Shown one piece after another: positions 16,687-26,251 of a DNA stretch of 64,000 nucleotides. The first letter of the stretch is position 1, and each line of letters opens with the position of its first letter. The DNA lies in the NCBI RefSeq assembly GCF_029910235.1, contig NZ_CP112874.1, forward strand, positions 2,666,001-2,730,000, read 5' to 3'. A program made the translations under genes and the position numbers. The stretch comes from Pseudanabaena galeata CCNP1313 (lineage in GTDB: Bacteria; Cyanobacteriota; Cyanobacteriia; Pseudanabaenales; Pseudanabaenaceae). Below the pieces are notes generated by a model, which was given only the letters and a program-made list of their open reading frames with translations, did no database searches and was not told the DNA's origin.

Positions 16687-17505
16687 TTAGAGACGGATGG
16701 GAATTGGACCACGTCGATGAGAAATAGTGATCGAATCTTGTAAAAATTGGCGCAGATGCTGAACATGAGGGTTATCGACAAGGGTGACTAGTTTCTCAAG
16801 AGCCTCAACAAGGGTTAAATCTTGGTGATATAACAATCGAAATGCCGACTTCAAAGCTTGTTGGGTTTCCCCATCTAGTCCAGCCCGATCAATGCCAACT
16901 CGATTTAGAGTTCGCACCCGCGAGGGATTACCCTCGACTAGAGTGTAAGGAGGTACATCTCGCTCGATCCGACTCATACCTCCAACCATTGATAATCGCC
17001 CAATTCGCACAAACTGATGCACACCTAGCACCCCACTGATTCTGGCATGGGACTCGATATGAACATGTCCTGCCAGAGCTACACCATTAGCAATAATCAC
17101 GCGATCTTCGATCTCGCAATTATGCCCCACATGGACATAGGCCATCAGTAAATTGCCGTTGCCAACATGGGTAACTTCATCAGCTTCATTGGCGCGATTA
17201 ATGGTGACGTACTCACGAATGCGGTTGTCATTACCGATTTTGACAAGGCTCTCAGCACCAGCATATTTCAAGTCTTGAGAATCCAAACCGATCGCTGCCC
17301 CTGGATAAATTTGGTTGCGATCGCCGATTTCAGTTCTCCCTTCGACAATGGCGTGATGCCCAATGACAGTATGAGCGCCAATTTTCACCTGTTCACCGAT
17401 GACAGCATAAGCTCCAACTTTGACAGTCGGATGGAGTTGGGCATCAGGATGCACTATGGCTGTCGGGTGAATAAATTCAGACACAGGCGCATGAGACACA
17501 GGCAT
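16687..17505 (-). CDS. lpxA: Acyl-ACP:UDP-N-acetylglucosamine O-acyltransferase
   Basis: The protein has 272 aa. An N-terminal left-handed beta-helix of hexapeptide repeats starts IHPTAIVHPDAQLHPTVKVG. The region containing the catalytic His reads NLLMAYVHVGHNCEIEDRV, and GVLGVHQFVRIGRLSMVGG and the C-terminal helical domain follow. It transfers a 3-hydroxyacyl chain to UDP-GlcNAc, the first step of lipid A synthesis in the cytoplasm. It is the last gene of bamA-lpxC-fabZ-lpxA, 99 bp after fabZ. Confidence 0.95.
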   Translation of the reverse strand: MPVSHAPVSEFIHPTAIVHPDAQLHPTVKVGAYAVIGEQVKIGAHTVIGHHAIVEGRTEIGDRNQIYPGAAIGLDSQDLKYAGAESLVKIGNDNRIREYVTINRANEADEVTHVGNGNLLMAYVHVGHNCEIEDRVIIANGVALAGHVHIESHARISGVLGVHQFVRIGRLSMVGGMSRIERDVPPYTLVEGNPSRVRTLNRVGIDRAGLDGETQQALKSAFRLLYHQDLTLVEALEKLVTLVDNPHVQHLRQFLQDSITISHRRGPIPIRL

Positions 17506-17604
17506 AAAAAGTTTGGCTCGCTTGATACTAAGTTAGATCGCTTGATTTGCGATCGCTTGGATCGCCAGATAACAAATTAAAATTTGAAACGAGAGTGAAA
17601 AGAT

Positions 17605-18111
17605 TTAAAGGTTAACTAATGAAAACATCAATTCACCTTCGCAGGCTAATTGACCATCAACTTCAGCACGTCCATGCATCTTACCAAAGCGCTTGCGTGC
17701 AACTATCAGCTCGGTAGTAATAGTTAAGCGATCGCCAGGAACTACGGGACGGCGGAATCGAACTTTATCGATACCAGCAAATAATGAAAGTTGATTTTCC
17801 ATTCCTGGTAAATGTCTTAGGACGATACCACCTACTTGCGCCATCGCCTCGACAATTAGTACACCAGGCATAATCGGTCTTTCAGGAAAATGACCTTGAA
17901 AGAATGGTTCATTAAAAGTGACATTTTTAATTCCTGTGGCAGATTTATTTGGCACAAAATCAATAATGCGATCAACTAGCAGAAATGGGTAGCGGTGAGG
18001 TAACAATTTCTGAATATCTTCAATCATTAAAACCTGACTAGTTACGCTGTTGGTACTATCAGTATTGAGTTCAGCACTATTTATGGTCGGTTCTTCGGTC
18101 AAAGTTGACAT
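17605..18111 (-). CDS. fabZ: 3-hydroxyacyl-[ACP] dehydratase FabZ
   Basis: The protein has 168 aa. The hot-dog fold signature is clear: [14 protein letters not shown], then the active-site segment [20 protein letters not shown] with catalytic His and Glu. It dehydrates 3-hydroxyacyl-ACP in fatty acid elongation and competes with LpxA/LpxD for the substrate. The N-terminal ~25 residues (Thr/Ser/Asn-rich) are an extension beyond the core; an internal in-frame ATG at MIEDIQKLL would remove it. It lies between lpxC (39 bp upstream) and lpxA. Confidence 0.95.
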   Translation of the reverse strand: MSTLTEEPTINSAELNTDSTNSVTSQVLMIEDIQKLLPHRYPFLLVDRIIDFVPNKSATGIKNVTFNEPFFQGHFPERPIMPGVLIVEAMAQVGGIVLRHLPGMENQLSLFAGIDKVRFRRPVVPGDRLTITTELIVARKRFGKMHGRAEVDGQLACEGELMFSLVNL

Positions 18112-18150
18112 ATTAACTAATTTTGCATAGGAGGAAAATGAATTGTGGGG

Positions 18151-18978
18151 CTATAGCTTTTGAGCTAAGGCGATCGCAAATTCAGCATGAAGATTATGGC
18201 TAGCTTTGTAGGCAAGAATATGCGCTCTCGGTAAGAATCCTAGCAAGCTTAGGTCACCAATAAGATCTAAAAGTTTATGACGACATGGTTCATCGGCAAA
18301 ACGTAGAGGTGGATTGATCCACTTCTCAGCATCGCAAACCAGCGCATTTTCTAGGCTTCCGCCCTTGATTAACCCTGCCGCACGAGCTTGATCAATATAT
18401 GCTGCAAGCGTAAAAGTTCTTGCGGGTGCTATTTCACTAGCAAATTTTTCGCCAAAGTTAGCGATCGCAGGTGACCAGCTAAACCACTGCTCACCAATCG
18501 CCTGAGTTGGGTATTCAATGCCATAGGTGAAGCGCAAAGTATCCGCAGGTATCGCCGTGACAAAGCTGTCACCTTTAGAAACTGTCACTGCTTCGGGGAG
18601 GGGGATTAGGCGATCGCCTTGCACTTGAGTTTTAATACCAACTTTAGCGATCGCTTCCACCCAAGGCAACGCCGACCCGTCAAGGATCGGCAATTCAGGA
18701 CGATCAAGCTGAATACAGGCATTATGTACACCCATTCCAAATAAAGCGGACAGCAAATGTTCGACTGTGCGAACACCTGTGCCATTTTGGCGTAACTCCG
18801 TCGATAACTGCGAAGCCGAAACTACAGTCGTATCCGCAGGTATCTTGGCTTCACCATAGATGAAATAGCGACCTGAATTAATGGGCGCAGGACTGACAGT
18901 CACAGAAACTTGCTCACCACTATGCAACCCAATCCCCGACAACGAAAATGGGGCAGCGATCGTCTGTTGGTAGAGCAT
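18151..18978 (-). CDS. lpxC: UDP-3-O-acyl-N-acetylglucosamine deacetylase
   Basis: The protein has 275 aa. Zinc ligands are visible in GVRTVEHLLSALFG (His) and in EPCRHKLLDLIGDLSLLG (His and Asp). FSLSGIGLHSGEQVSVT is the family N-terminus. It catalyses the committed deacetylation of lipid A synthesis. Its ATG begins 2 bases after the bamA stop codon, so translation is probably coupled to bamA. Confidence 0.95.
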   Translation of the reverse strand: MLYQQTIAAPFSLSGIGLHSGEQVSVTVSPAPINSGRYFIYGEAKIPADTTVVSASQLSTELRQNGTGVRTVEHLLSALFGMGVHNACIQLDRPELPILDGSALPWVEAIAKVGIKTQVQGDRLIPLPEAVTVSKGDSFVTAIPADTLRFTYGIEYPTQAIGEQWFSWSPAIANFGEKFASEIAPARTFTLAAYIDQARAAGLIKGGSLENALVCDAEKWINPPLRFADEPCRHKLLDLIGDLSLLGFLPRAHILAYKASHNLHAEFAIALAQKL

Positions 18979-18980
18979 GA

Positions 18981-20987
18981 CTAGAATTTTTCTCCTAGCC
19001 CAAAGCTAAACTGTGTACCGCCATTTGAGCCGATGCCGTAATCTACTCTGATGGAACCTAAAGGCGACTGTACCCGAACACCAATTCCATAACCTGCACC
19101 GTCACCTGGTTTATTTCTTGCTCCTGCGGGATTGCCTGGTACGGCTGAGGCCGAGCCTAGATCCGTACCATAATCAAAGAACAATACGCCCCCGACGATA
19201 TTAAAGACAGGGAAGCGATATTCTGCCGAGAAGATGCCAAAACTGCGACCGCTACCTATTTTTCCTTCATCCCAGCCACGAACTGAGTTGCTACCACCTA
19301 GCTGAAAAGCTTCGTAGGGTGGCAAAGTACCGATTACAGTCCCCGCTTGAACGTTAAATGCGAGAGCCTGTGTACCTTCAGAGAAATTCAAGAAATTAAC
19401 AGGGATAAAGTAGCTGTAGCTAGCACGAACTCGATTTAAGAAAACGGAACCTAAACCAATGGGAATCGACTGCTCAGTAGCAATCCGAAATACAGAGCCA
19501 GAGGATGGCTTAATCGGATTATCACGTTGATCGGTGGCATAGGCAAATTGCAGCAAGAGTAGATCGTCTTGCCCAGTACCACTAGCAGACAGAGGATTGC
19601 CGAGGGAGTCGGTAGGAGAGATCTCGTTATTGTTGCTATTGGTAATGCTGACTCGTTCGTAGCGCAATCCCAGTGAAGCCGTCGTGGCTGTGCCAAGAGG
19701 TCGTGAGAAACTAAAACCTGTACCAAGTCTGTTGATGCGCGGACTAACATTGTCAGGACCAATCCCAATTGGAGTATCAAAAATAAAGCTGAACAAGCTA
19801 CGGTTAAAGATATTGGCAGTAAATGAAGTGCGATTGGGGTCACCCGCTAGCCAAGGATCGGTGAAGTTGAGGTCAAATAGTAGCTCACGTTCACCAACTT
19901 GGATGTCTAAACCGAGCTTCTGATTGTTGCCACCAAGGTTTTGTTGTTGGAAACTAACTGTACCAAATAAACCTGTGGAGGAGCTTAAACCAGCACCTGC
20001 GGCGATCGATCCTGTGTTGCGTTCTTTGACATTGACAGTCACGATTACTTTGCGTGGATCGGTACCTGGGGCAAGCCCAATGTTGAGATCTTCAAACAAT
20101 CCAAGAGCAAATACCTTTTGTAAATCGCCCTGAACTGCATTTCTGTTGAAGATTTCACCTTCTTTAATCGTCAGTTCACGGGTAATGATAAAGTCGCGAG
20201 TAGTACCAGTGACTGGTTTGCCTTCATTGTCTACGGTTTTGCCATCTTCATTGATAAAGGCAACCTTGATGTCTTCGATTACACCTTCAGATACAACGAG
20301 ATTAATATTTCCTTCTGGTGTAGCTTTGATATCAACGATTTGAGCTAAAACATAGCCCTTGTCTTGGTAATATTTTTCAAGCTCTTTCACCCCTGCTTGA
20401 ATATCTTTGAGATTAGTAACTTTGCCAATCTGTGAACCAAAGATGCGATCAATCACACCTTCCTCTAGCACTTGTGTACCTTCAGTATTGACGGATCTAA
20501 GAACAGGATTTGGTAATACGAAGAACGTTACACGCACACCAATGTCAGTATCTTCTGGCTCCGCTTGAACATTTGAGAAAAAGCCTGTGGCAAATACAGC
20601 ATTGATGTCAGATTGAAGCTGGGTTCGAGTTACTGTCCGCCCTGGCTTTGTAGCGATCGCATCATAAATTCTTTGCTCAAGTTCAGGAGGCAAAGGAGGT
20701 TGCCCCTCTGGGGTTTTAATAGCAACTTCTCCAACTAGTACTTGAGTTTCTGTTGTAGTTGCTGGAGGAGGAGTGGTCGAGGGCAGGGTAAAAGTTGGTG
20801 ATGTACTTGGGGGTGGGGAACTTGGTTGAGTTGGGGTCTCCTCAGTTGTAGTTGGAGGAGGAGTTGGCTGCGGGGTTGGTGCTTGAGCAATCTCTTGCTT
20901 TACAGGAGCAGCCTGTGCCAGCAAAGGACTTGTTAGTAACGTGCTGGATGCGGCAATGGCTGTGAATACGAGCAAGTTTATACGCAT
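18981..20987 (-). CDS. bamA: Omp85/BamA outer-membrane assembly factor
   Basis: The chosen start is ATG 20987 (668 aa), which opens on a signal peptide MRINLLVFTAIAASSTLL cleaved near LLAQAAP; an upstream TTG gives 4 more residues. A Pro/Thr-rich linker (about 35-80) precedes three POTRA repeats (about 85-330; for example VLAQIVDIKATPEGN). The 16-strand barrel follows with the signature GGSNSVRGWDEGKIG and terminal FSFGLGEKF. It inserts beta-barrel proteins into the outer membrane. It heads the operon with lpxC, fabZ and lpxA, coupling protein and lipid A assembly. Confidence 0.92.
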   Translation of the reverse strand: MRINLLVFTAIAASSTLLTSPLLAQAAPVKQEIAQAPTPQPTPPPTTTEETPTQPSSPPPSTSPTFTLPSTTPPPATTTETQVLVGEVAIKTPEGQPPLPPELEQRIYDAIATKPGRTVTRTQLQSDINAVFATGFFSNVQAEPEDTDIGVRVTFFVLPNPVLRSVNTEGTQVLEEGVIDRIFGSQIGKVTNLKDIQAGVKELEKYYQDKGYVLAQIVDIKATPEGNINLVVSEGVIEDIKVAFINEDGKTVDNEGKPVTGTTRDFIITRELTIKEGEIFNRNAVQGDLQKVFALGLFEDLNIGLAPGTDPRKVIVTVNVKERNTGSIAAGAGLSSSTGLFGTVSFQQQNLGGNNQKLGLDIQVGERELLFDLNFTDPWLAGDPNRTSFTANIFNRSLFSFIFDTPIGIGPDNVSPRINRLGTGFSFSRPLGTATTASLGLRYERVSITNSNNNEISPTDSLGNPLSASGTGQDDLLLLQFAYATDQRDNPIKPSSGSVFRIATEQSIPIGLGSVFLNRVRASYSYFIPVNFLNFSEGTQALAFNVQAGTVIGTLPPYEAFQLGGSNSVRGWDEGKIGSGRSFGIFSAEYRFPVFNIVGGVLFFDYGTDLGSASAVPGNPAGARNKPGDGAGYGIGVRVQSPLGSIRVDYGIGSNGGTQFSFGLGEKF

Positions 20988-21233
20988 AAAGTCTTCCAAA
21001 CACCTACAGAATATTTAAACAGAATACTGAACAGGAAACTATTGACGGACAAATGTGAACAGAAAGTTTCTGAGAATAGTAATAAATAACTATAACTTTC
21101 AACATCCCTATATTGCTAGCAGTAATTAACTAAGAACTAAATTTTTTCATAGCGATCGCCGATGTTAAAAATCATAACTACCTCAAAAGTCTACCGTTGA
21201 AGCCCTTTTTTGCAAAAATTTGTAAAAACTATG

Positions 21234-21959
21234 CTAACTGATCGCTGCTAAGACTCGTTTCATAACCTCTTGATAGGCTTCAGCAACATTACCGAGATCT
21301 TGACGAAAGCGGTCTTTATCTAGGATACGGGCGGTGGGGTCGGCGATCGCCTTATCCCAGAGACGACAGGTATCGGGACTAATTTCATCGGCTAGCAGTA
21401 AATGCCCATTAGCGTCAGATCCAATTTCCACCTTAAAATCAACGAGGATTAAATTGCAGCGCTCAAAAAAAGTTTGCAGATGGTGATTAATATCTAGAGC
21501 TAGTTGTTTGAGTTGAGTAACTTGTTCAGGTGTGGCGAGATCAAGCATGGAGACATGGGCATCAGTAATCAGAGGATCGCCAAGGTCATCATTTTTATAG
21601 AAAAATTCGACTAGGGGCTGCTTGAGTGGTTGACCTTGTGCTAAACCAAGGCGTTTGCAAATGCTCCCTGCGGCAATATTCCGAACCACAACTTCGATGG
21701 GCAATATCTGGACGGCGGCAACTTGCATCTCATTAGGTGAAACTTGCTTGATGAAGTGGGTAGCAATACCTTGAGTTTCCAGATACTGAAAAATATGCGA
21801 AGCGATCGCGCAGTTCATTTCTCCTTTATTGGCGATCGTGCCTTTTTTGAGAGCATTGAAGGCGGTTGCATCATCTTTGTAGCGCGACAGCAAAATATGG
21901 GGATCGTCTGTTGTAAACAGGATTTTGGCTTTGCCTTCGTAGAGCTTAGTTCCACTCAT
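21234..21959 (-). CDS. purC: SAICAR synthetase (purine synthesis)
   Basis: The protein has 241 aa, the usual length. The family N-terminus KLYEGKAKILFTTDDP, IPIEVVVRNIAAGS-like segment (LPIEVVVRNIAAGSICKRLG), LILVDFKVEIG and LADEISPDTCRLWD are all present. It joins CAIR and aspartate with ATP in de novo purine synthesis. It is monocistronic, with a hairpin in the 149-bp space between it and the chorismate-binding gene. Confidence 0.96.
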   Translation of the reverse strand: MSGTKLYEGKAKILFTTDDPHILLSRYKDDATAFNALKKGTIANKGEMNCAIASHIFQYLETQGIATHFIKQVSPNEMQVAAVQILPIEVVVRNIAAGSICKRLGLAQGQPLKQPLVEFFYKNDDLGDPLITDAHVSMLDLATPEQVTQLKQLALDINHHLQTFFERCNLILVDFKVEIGSDANGHLLLADEISPDTCRLWDKAIADPTARILDKDRFRQDLGNVAEAYQEVMKRVLAAIS

Positions 21960-22003
21960 GGATAGATATATGGCGATAGTAGTTGCTTAAGTATTCTATA
22001 GGA

Positions 22004-22087
22004 TCGCTAACCCCACAAGATATTTGGGGCGCGAAGCACCCCAAATATCTTGTGGGGTTAGCGATGGCGCGGCTGAGCCACGCCATC
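22004..22087. repeat. Two adjacent hairpins upstream of purC
   Basis: A 28-bp-arm hairpin (about 22004-22064, base TCGCTAACCCCACAAGATA, one mismatch near the GCGC-GAA tip) is followed by a shorter one based on GATGGCG/CGCCATC (22063-22087). They lie between the purC start and the stop of the next gene, on a minus-strand pair, and probably end the upstream transcript. Confidence 0.7.
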
Positions 22088-22108
22088 AGAAAATTTATGG
22101 TGAAGCAC

Positions 22109-23467
22109 TCAATTTAAGCCTAGTGCAGCCAATTGAGCTTGGGCTTTTTGCAAAGATTCTAGCCATTCCCGATCGCTCATACTATCAGCGACAATGCCTG
22201 CCCCAACCTGTCCCCAGATATGATTATTAGTCTTGAGTAAAGTGCGAATTAAGATATTCAGATCCATGTTGCCGCGCCTATCAATATAGCCACAGGAGCC
22301 ATAAAACAAACTGCGTCGCTGAGGTTCCAACTTTTCGACGATTTCCATACAGCGTACTTTAGGACAGCCCGTAATTGTTCCCCCAGGGAAAGTAGCCCGA
22401 ATGAGATCTACCAACGTGCGATCACTACGCAATGTCCCTACCACATTACTAACAAGGTGCATTACATGGCTGTAGCGCTCGATCGCTAATAGCTCATCGA
22501 CTTTAACGCTGCCCCATTCACAAACTCGTCCAAGGTCGTTACGCTCTAGATCGACTAGCATAATGTGTTCGGCTTGTTCCTTGGTGCAAGCCAGTAATTC
22601 ACGCTCAAAGTCCAGATCTTGCTGTTTAGTTTTGCCGCGTGGTCTTGTACCTGCGATCGGACGAGTTTCGGCATGGCGATCGCTTAGGCTAACTAGGCGC
22701 TCAGGCGAGACGCTGATTACCTCTCCCCAAGTTGTTCGCCAATAGCTCGCAAAGGGTGATGGATTAATCTTTTGCAAATGGCGGTATAGTTGCCACCCAT
22801 CCGAGTTCCAAGGATAGCCAAACCGCATTGAGAGATTTGCCTGAAAAATATCGCCAGCATAAATATGCTGTTTCGCTTTTTCCACCATGGCTTCATAGTC
22901 TTGTCGTTCTGGCAAATAAGTTGGAATAGCTTGTGTAATATGAGCTTTACTCTGACAGGCAAGGGGCTTAAGCCCCTTGTTTGCTGAATTGCTAAGGCGA
23001 TCGCTTAATTCGGTTAATTCAAGGCGATCGCTAGCGGCTAGCCATACTGTTTGAGTTTGATGGTCAATCACCGCGAAACTAGATGGCTCATACCAAAAGG
23101 CAACGGGAAAAGGTAAAGTATCAGGCTTGGTATAGGGCAAGCGTTCAATTTCCCAAGCGAGGTCATAGCCCAACCATCCTAAATATCCCCCTGTAAATGG
23201 CAAATGATCAGGTAAATCAGAATGAGAATTTTGCATCTGCGATCGCAATTTTTCCAAACATGGCAAAATCTCACCAACTTCAGGATTCCAAACTTGTCGC
23301 GGCTTCCCTGCGGCGATCGAATATCTTGCTAGTTTTGAAGGAACTTTATCAATGGCAGGGCTTTCTAGCAGAACTGCAATCGGTTCATGAGCATAGAGCG
23401 ATTCCCATAGATCTGCACCTGTCATATTTGCTGGTAGCGATCGCTGAAGCCACAACCAATCGGTCAT
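22109..23467 (-). CDS. Anthranilate/aminodeoxychorismate synthase component I family
   Basis: The protein has 452 aa of the chorismate-binding family: GYLGWLGYDLAWEIE, YAGDIFQANLSMRFGYP, PIAGTRPRGKTKQQD, HIMLVDLERNDLG and ATFPGGTITGCPKVR. The motif PIAGT (Ala rather than Lys) is that of anthranilate synthase, while PIKGT marks PabB. Product choice is therefore uncertain but leans to anthranilate, or to a bifunctional cyanobacterial homologue. No glutaminase partner (trpG/pabA) is adjacent. Confidence 0.85.
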   Translation of the reverse strand: MTDWLWLQRSLPANMTGADLWESLYAHEPIAVLLESPAIDKVPSKLARYSIAAGKPRQVWNPEVGEILPCLEKLRSQMQNSHSDLPDHLPFTGGYLGWLGYDLAWEIERLPYTKPDTLPFPVAFWYEPSSFAVIDHQTQTVWLAASDRLELTELSDRLSNSANKGLKPLACQSKAHITQAIPTYLPERQDYEAMVEKAKQHIYAGDIFQANLSMRFGYPWNSDGWQLYRHLQKINPSPFASYWRTTWGEVISVSPERLVSLSDRHAETRPIAGTRPRGKTKQQDLDFERELLACTKEQAEHIMLVDLERNDLGRVCEWGSVKVDELLAIERYSHVMHLVSNVVGTLRSDRTLVDLIRATFPGGTITGCPKVRCMEIVEKLEPQRRSLFYGSCGYIDRRGNMDLNILIRTLLKTNNHIWGQVGAGIVADSMSDREWLESLQKAQAQLAALGLN

Positions 23468-23493
23468 AGATAGATTACGTAAGGTATGGTTTT

Positions 23494-23532
23494 ATTATAG
23501 AGAGGCGGCGCTTCGCACCGCCTCTCTATAAT
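23494..23532. repeat. Hairpin between divergent genes
   Basis: The arms ATTATAGAGAGGCGGCG and GCACCGCCTCTCTATAAT have a near-GCGC-TTC tip with one mismatch. It sits between the starts of the chorismate-binding gene (minus) and the small membrane gene (plus), so it is not placed as a simple terminator. Confidence 0.65.
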
Positions 23533-23548
23533 TTAAAAGCAAAAACCT

Positions 23549-23734
23549 ATGAATCGCACCTTATTTATTGGGATTCTCGTCTTAATTGGGCTAATGGTGT
23601 TGGCAAGTTCGTTACCGAATAAGTTCTACGGTGCAAGCGATCGCAAGTTCATCATAATCACGATTATCACCTGTATCGTTTCGGTGATCGGCTTAGCAGT
23701 ATTTTTCAGCATTCCTTTCTTGACCTCAAACTAA
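23549..23734 (+). CDS. Small two-helix membrane protein, unknown
   Basis: The 61-aa protein has two hydrophobic segments, about 4-21 (TLFIGILVLIGLMVL) and 35-56 (IIITIITCIVSVIGLAVFF), with a short polar loop. I do not recognise the family. It is followed at once by a hairpin shared with the convergent rhodanese gene. It is probably real because of codon use, the terminator position and an intact frame filling the space. Confidence 0.55.
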   Translation: MNRTLFIGILVLIGLMVLASSLPNKFYGASDRKFIIITIITCIVSVIGLAVFFSIPFLTSN

Positions 23735-23760
23735 AAAATTTGCGAAGCAAATTTTTTAGT
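23730..23760. terminator. Bidirectional terminator
   Basis: The 14-bp arms ACTAAAAAATTTGC/GCAAATTTTTTAGT have loop GAA and overlap the ends of both convergent genes (stops near 23734 and 23756). T-runs occur on both strands. Confidence 0.8.
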
Positions 23761-24094
23761 ACTTTGCCATGCTTGGCTCAACCGCATAGGCATAGGCATC
23801 AATGCCGCCACCAATATTTTTGACATTAGTAAAGCCTTGATTGACTAGCCATTGGCACATTTGCGCCGATCGCATTCCGTGATGACACAGCACTAATGTT
23901 TCCGCATGGGGATCAAACTTTTCCTTAAAATTTACTGACCACTCGGCATATTCACTGAGAGGTAAGATCGTAAAATCAGCGATCGCGGCAATTTCTACCT
24001 CATCGCGTTCCCGCACATCGATCAGTTGTAAATCTTGGCGATCGCCAGCCAAACGTTCGGCTAGCTCTTGGACAGTAATTTGTATGATAGACAT
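23756..24094 (-). CDS. Rhodanese-like domain protein
   Basis: The 112-aa protein is a single rhodanese domain: LQLIDVRERDEVEIAAI and the active-site loop LVLCHHGMRSAQM with the catalytic Cys. FTNVKNIGGGIDAYAY is the family C-terminal segment. It would carry a persulfide on Cys for sulfur transfer or detoxification. The gene is single and ends in the shared terminator. Confidence 0.9.
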   Translation of the reverse strand: MSIIQITVQELAERLAGDRQDLQLIDVRERDEVEIAAIADFTILPLSEYAEWSVNFKEKFDPHAETLVLCHHGMRSAQMCQWLVNQGFTNVKNIGGGIDAYAYAVEPSMAKY

Positions 24095-24190
24095 ACGCGC
24101 AAAATATCTCTTAGGTATGAGTTAAAAAACTAACACAAGTCCCGCTTTTAGTTCAAACTTTAGATTATTGCGCTTTGCCATCGCAACAAA

Positions 24191-24245
24191 CTCAAATAAT
24201 TTTTTAAAAACCTTGCAAAGCAAGGTTTTTAAAAAATTATTTGAG
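24191..24245. repeat. Palindrome, 26-bp arms, AT-rich
   Basis: CTCAAATAATTTTTTAAAAA... (24191-24216) is exactly complemented at 24220-24245, loop AAA, tip CCTTGC/GCAAGG. It sits between the divergent rhodanese and TPR genes, about 27 bp before the TPR start codon, and could affect initiation there. Confidence 0.75.
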
Positions 24246-24271
24246 CACTATAAATTTATTTGTCTAGACTA

Positions 24272-24739
24272 ATGAGCCAACCCATCGAAGAATTGTTGAG
24301 AGACCTCAAAAGTGAAGATGAGGAGATTCGTGATCGCGCCACGCAGGGACTGTGGGAAATGTGGTTTATGCAAAAGGGAATGCAGGGCTTGCAAGTTTTG
24401 CGTCAGAGCCAAATGATGGCAGATAGTGGCAACGTCAGACAAGCAGAACTAATGCTCACCCAATTAATTCATGCTCAACCAGATTTTGTCGAAGCATGGA
24501 ATCGGCGGGCGGTTTTGTTTTATATGCAAGGGGATTACAAACGTTCAATCAAGGATTGTCAGAAGGCGATCGCCCTGAATCCTTATCATTTTGGAGCAGT
24601 GCACGGTTTGGGTTTGTGCTACGCGGCGATCGGTAATTACCATGAGGCGATCGCTACTTTCCGCAGAGCGCTGGAGATTCAACCCTACTCACTCACCAAC
24701 CAAAAACTAATTCTTGAATGTACAGCTATGCTTAACTAA
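24272..24739 (+). CDS. TPR-repeat protein
   Basis: ATG 24272 is preferred (155 aa); the longer frame would need a TTG. After a charged N-terminal helix (IEELLRDLKSEDEEIRDRA), three TPR units follow at about 58-150: AELMLTQLIHAQPDFVEAWN, YKRSIKDCQKAIALNPYHF and YHEAIATFRRALEIQPYSL. It is probably a cytosolic scaffold or adaptor, as in many small cyanobacterial TPR proteins. The partner is unknown. Confidence 0.8.
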   Translation: MSQPIEELLRDLKSEDEEIRDRATQGLWEMWFMQKGMQGLQVLRQSQMMADSGNVRQAELMLTQLIHAQPDFVEAWNRRAVLFYMQGDYKRSIKDCQKAIALNPYHFGAVHGLGLCYAAIGNYHEAIATFRRALEIQPYSLTNQKLILECTAMLN

Positions 24740-24742
24740 CCA

Positions 24743-24773
24743 AGCAAAAAACTTGCGAAGTGAGTTTTTTGCT
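24743..24773. terminator. Hairpin between convergent genes
   Basis: The arms AGCAAAAAACTT and AGTTTTTTGCT (with a mismatch) enclose GCGAAGTG. It spans the TPR gene end and the stop of the membrane gene. Confidence 0.65.
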
Positions 24774-26199
24774 AGTAGTTTGTATTCCAAAGAGGAGTAC
24801 GACGTACAAAGGAAAGGATGCAAACACCGATGCTAATGCTGAGCCAGCCACAAATGAGAGTTAATAGGGGCAATGATTGATTGAATGTGCCTAAGGAAGT
24901 GATGTTCTCTGTGGTTTGTCTGGATAGAAACGCACTAATTAATAAAAGTGCTGTACCGATTTCCCAAGGTTGTAAATGATTTTTTATATAGCTAGGGGGA
25001 TCGCTTTGTAAACTATTGGGGGCAACTAATTGCAAGAAAAATCTGGCGATCGCAGGACTGACGAGACAAACACCTAGCCAAGCGATCGCACTTTCTGCGG
25101 ATAGGTTTGTGGGTAGAGGGAAAATAAATAGAAGCAATCCCCCGACCATGATAAATGCAGTTCCTGCTAAAATCCCTGCGCCCTGTGGCAGTAATACATT
25201 CGCCATCCCTAAACTGTCTCGCTCAGATTCTTGTTTGGCAAGGTGAAACTGATCGCGAATGGTTTGCCCTAACTGATCATTTTGATTTGGGCTTTCTTTA
25301 GTACTTGATGTCACAACCGTCATCGCTAAAGGGATGGTGATGTCACTCTTATTGCCTGATAGCTGCATCCAGCTTAGTTCGCCACTCGCCTCTTGCAGTT
25401 TAACCACTGACAGACTTGAGAATGGGCGTAAATCGATCGCATATTCAGCATCAATCCCCCATAAGCCACTAAATCTCAGATGTAAAATCTTTTCGGGCGA
25501 TCGCAACTGGGCTTGCCATGTAAAAAATCCTGTAAGTCCTGAAGCTGTCAAAGCGATCGCCGCGATCGCCCTCAAATTTGCCGAAAAATCGAGCATTGTC
25601 CAAAAGAAAAAGCCCAACACGATTAGCACCAAACTATTAAACTGTCGTGGCTGTTGACCTATAGCCGATGGGCTAACCAAAACTGTTTGGTCAGAATAGG
25701 TAATTACATTCAATATGTCCGCATTAACGGCTTCGATGATTTGCTTTTTTTCCGCTGCTGTCTTCGATTTACCTGAACGCCAAGCTAGAGAGCTAGCCAT
25801 ACCTGCGAAAATCGCAGCAGGTAAAATCCACCACAATGCGATCAATGACTTTGCAAAAGCTTCGGAAGATACACTTAGCCCTGCGATTAAAACTAACCAA
25901 TAGGCTGTCATCCCAATTAACTGCGATCGCGAAAATAAATAATCTGAGTTTTGGCGGCATACTTCAACCACAGATTTAGCTGTATATAGACCGACCACAA
26001 AGCCCACAATCAATATGACAACGACGATCGCCATAATACTCGCATCACCTAATCGCACTAATTGAGCGATCGCCAATCCGAAAATCAACAAACCTGCAAA
26101 AATAAAATTCGCAGAAATAGGATAAGTCGCCTGCCGCCAGCCCCACCCGACTTTACCCGATACCAATTGTCGCTGTGAGTGAGAAGGCAAAACTTGCAT
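24772..26199 (-). CDS. Polytopic membrane protein of unknown function
   Basis: The 475-aa protein has about ten hydrophobic segments (for example IFAGLLIFGLAIAQL, IMAIVVVILIVGFVVGLY, LIALWWILPAAIFAGM, ILAGTAFIMVGGLLLFIF). A soluble insert at about 235-330 contains LHLRFSGLWGIDAEYAIDL. I know no family for it. It follows the PIN/TRAM gene by 52 bp on the same strand, so the two may be co-transcribed. Confidence 0.6.
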   Translation of the reverse strand: MQVLPSHSQRQLVSGKVGWGWRQATYPISANFIFAGLLIFGLAIAQLVRLGDASIMAIVVVILIVGFVVGLYTAKSVVEVCRQNSDYLFSRSQLIGMTAYWLVLIAGLSVSSEAFAKSLIALWWILPAAIFAGMASSLAWRSGKSKTAAEKKQIIEAVNADILNVITYSDQTVLVSPSAIGQQPRQFNSLVLIVLGFFFWTMLDFSANLRAIAAIALTASGLTGFFTWQAQLRSPEKILHLRFSGLWGIDAEYAIDLRPFSSLSVVKLQEASGELSWMQLSGNKSDITIPLAMTVVTSSTKESPNQNDQLGQTIRDQFHLAKQESERDSLGMANVLLPQGAGILAGTAFIMVGGLLLFIFPLPTNLSAESAIAWLGVCLVSPAIARFFLQLVAPNSLQSDPPSYIKNHLQPWEIGTALLLISAFLSRQTTENITSLGTFNQSLPLLTLICGWLSISIGVCILSFVRRTPLWNTNY

Positions 26200-26251
26200 A
26201 GGCGATAGTGACTTGGTAATTAATTTTTACTTTCTACTTTTTACTTTTGCC

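Noticed and set aside
16687-20987. bamA-lpxC-fabZ-lpxA as a novel envelope operon
   Set aside because: This order is a known, conserved arrangement in cyanobacteria; it is annotated but not a discovery.
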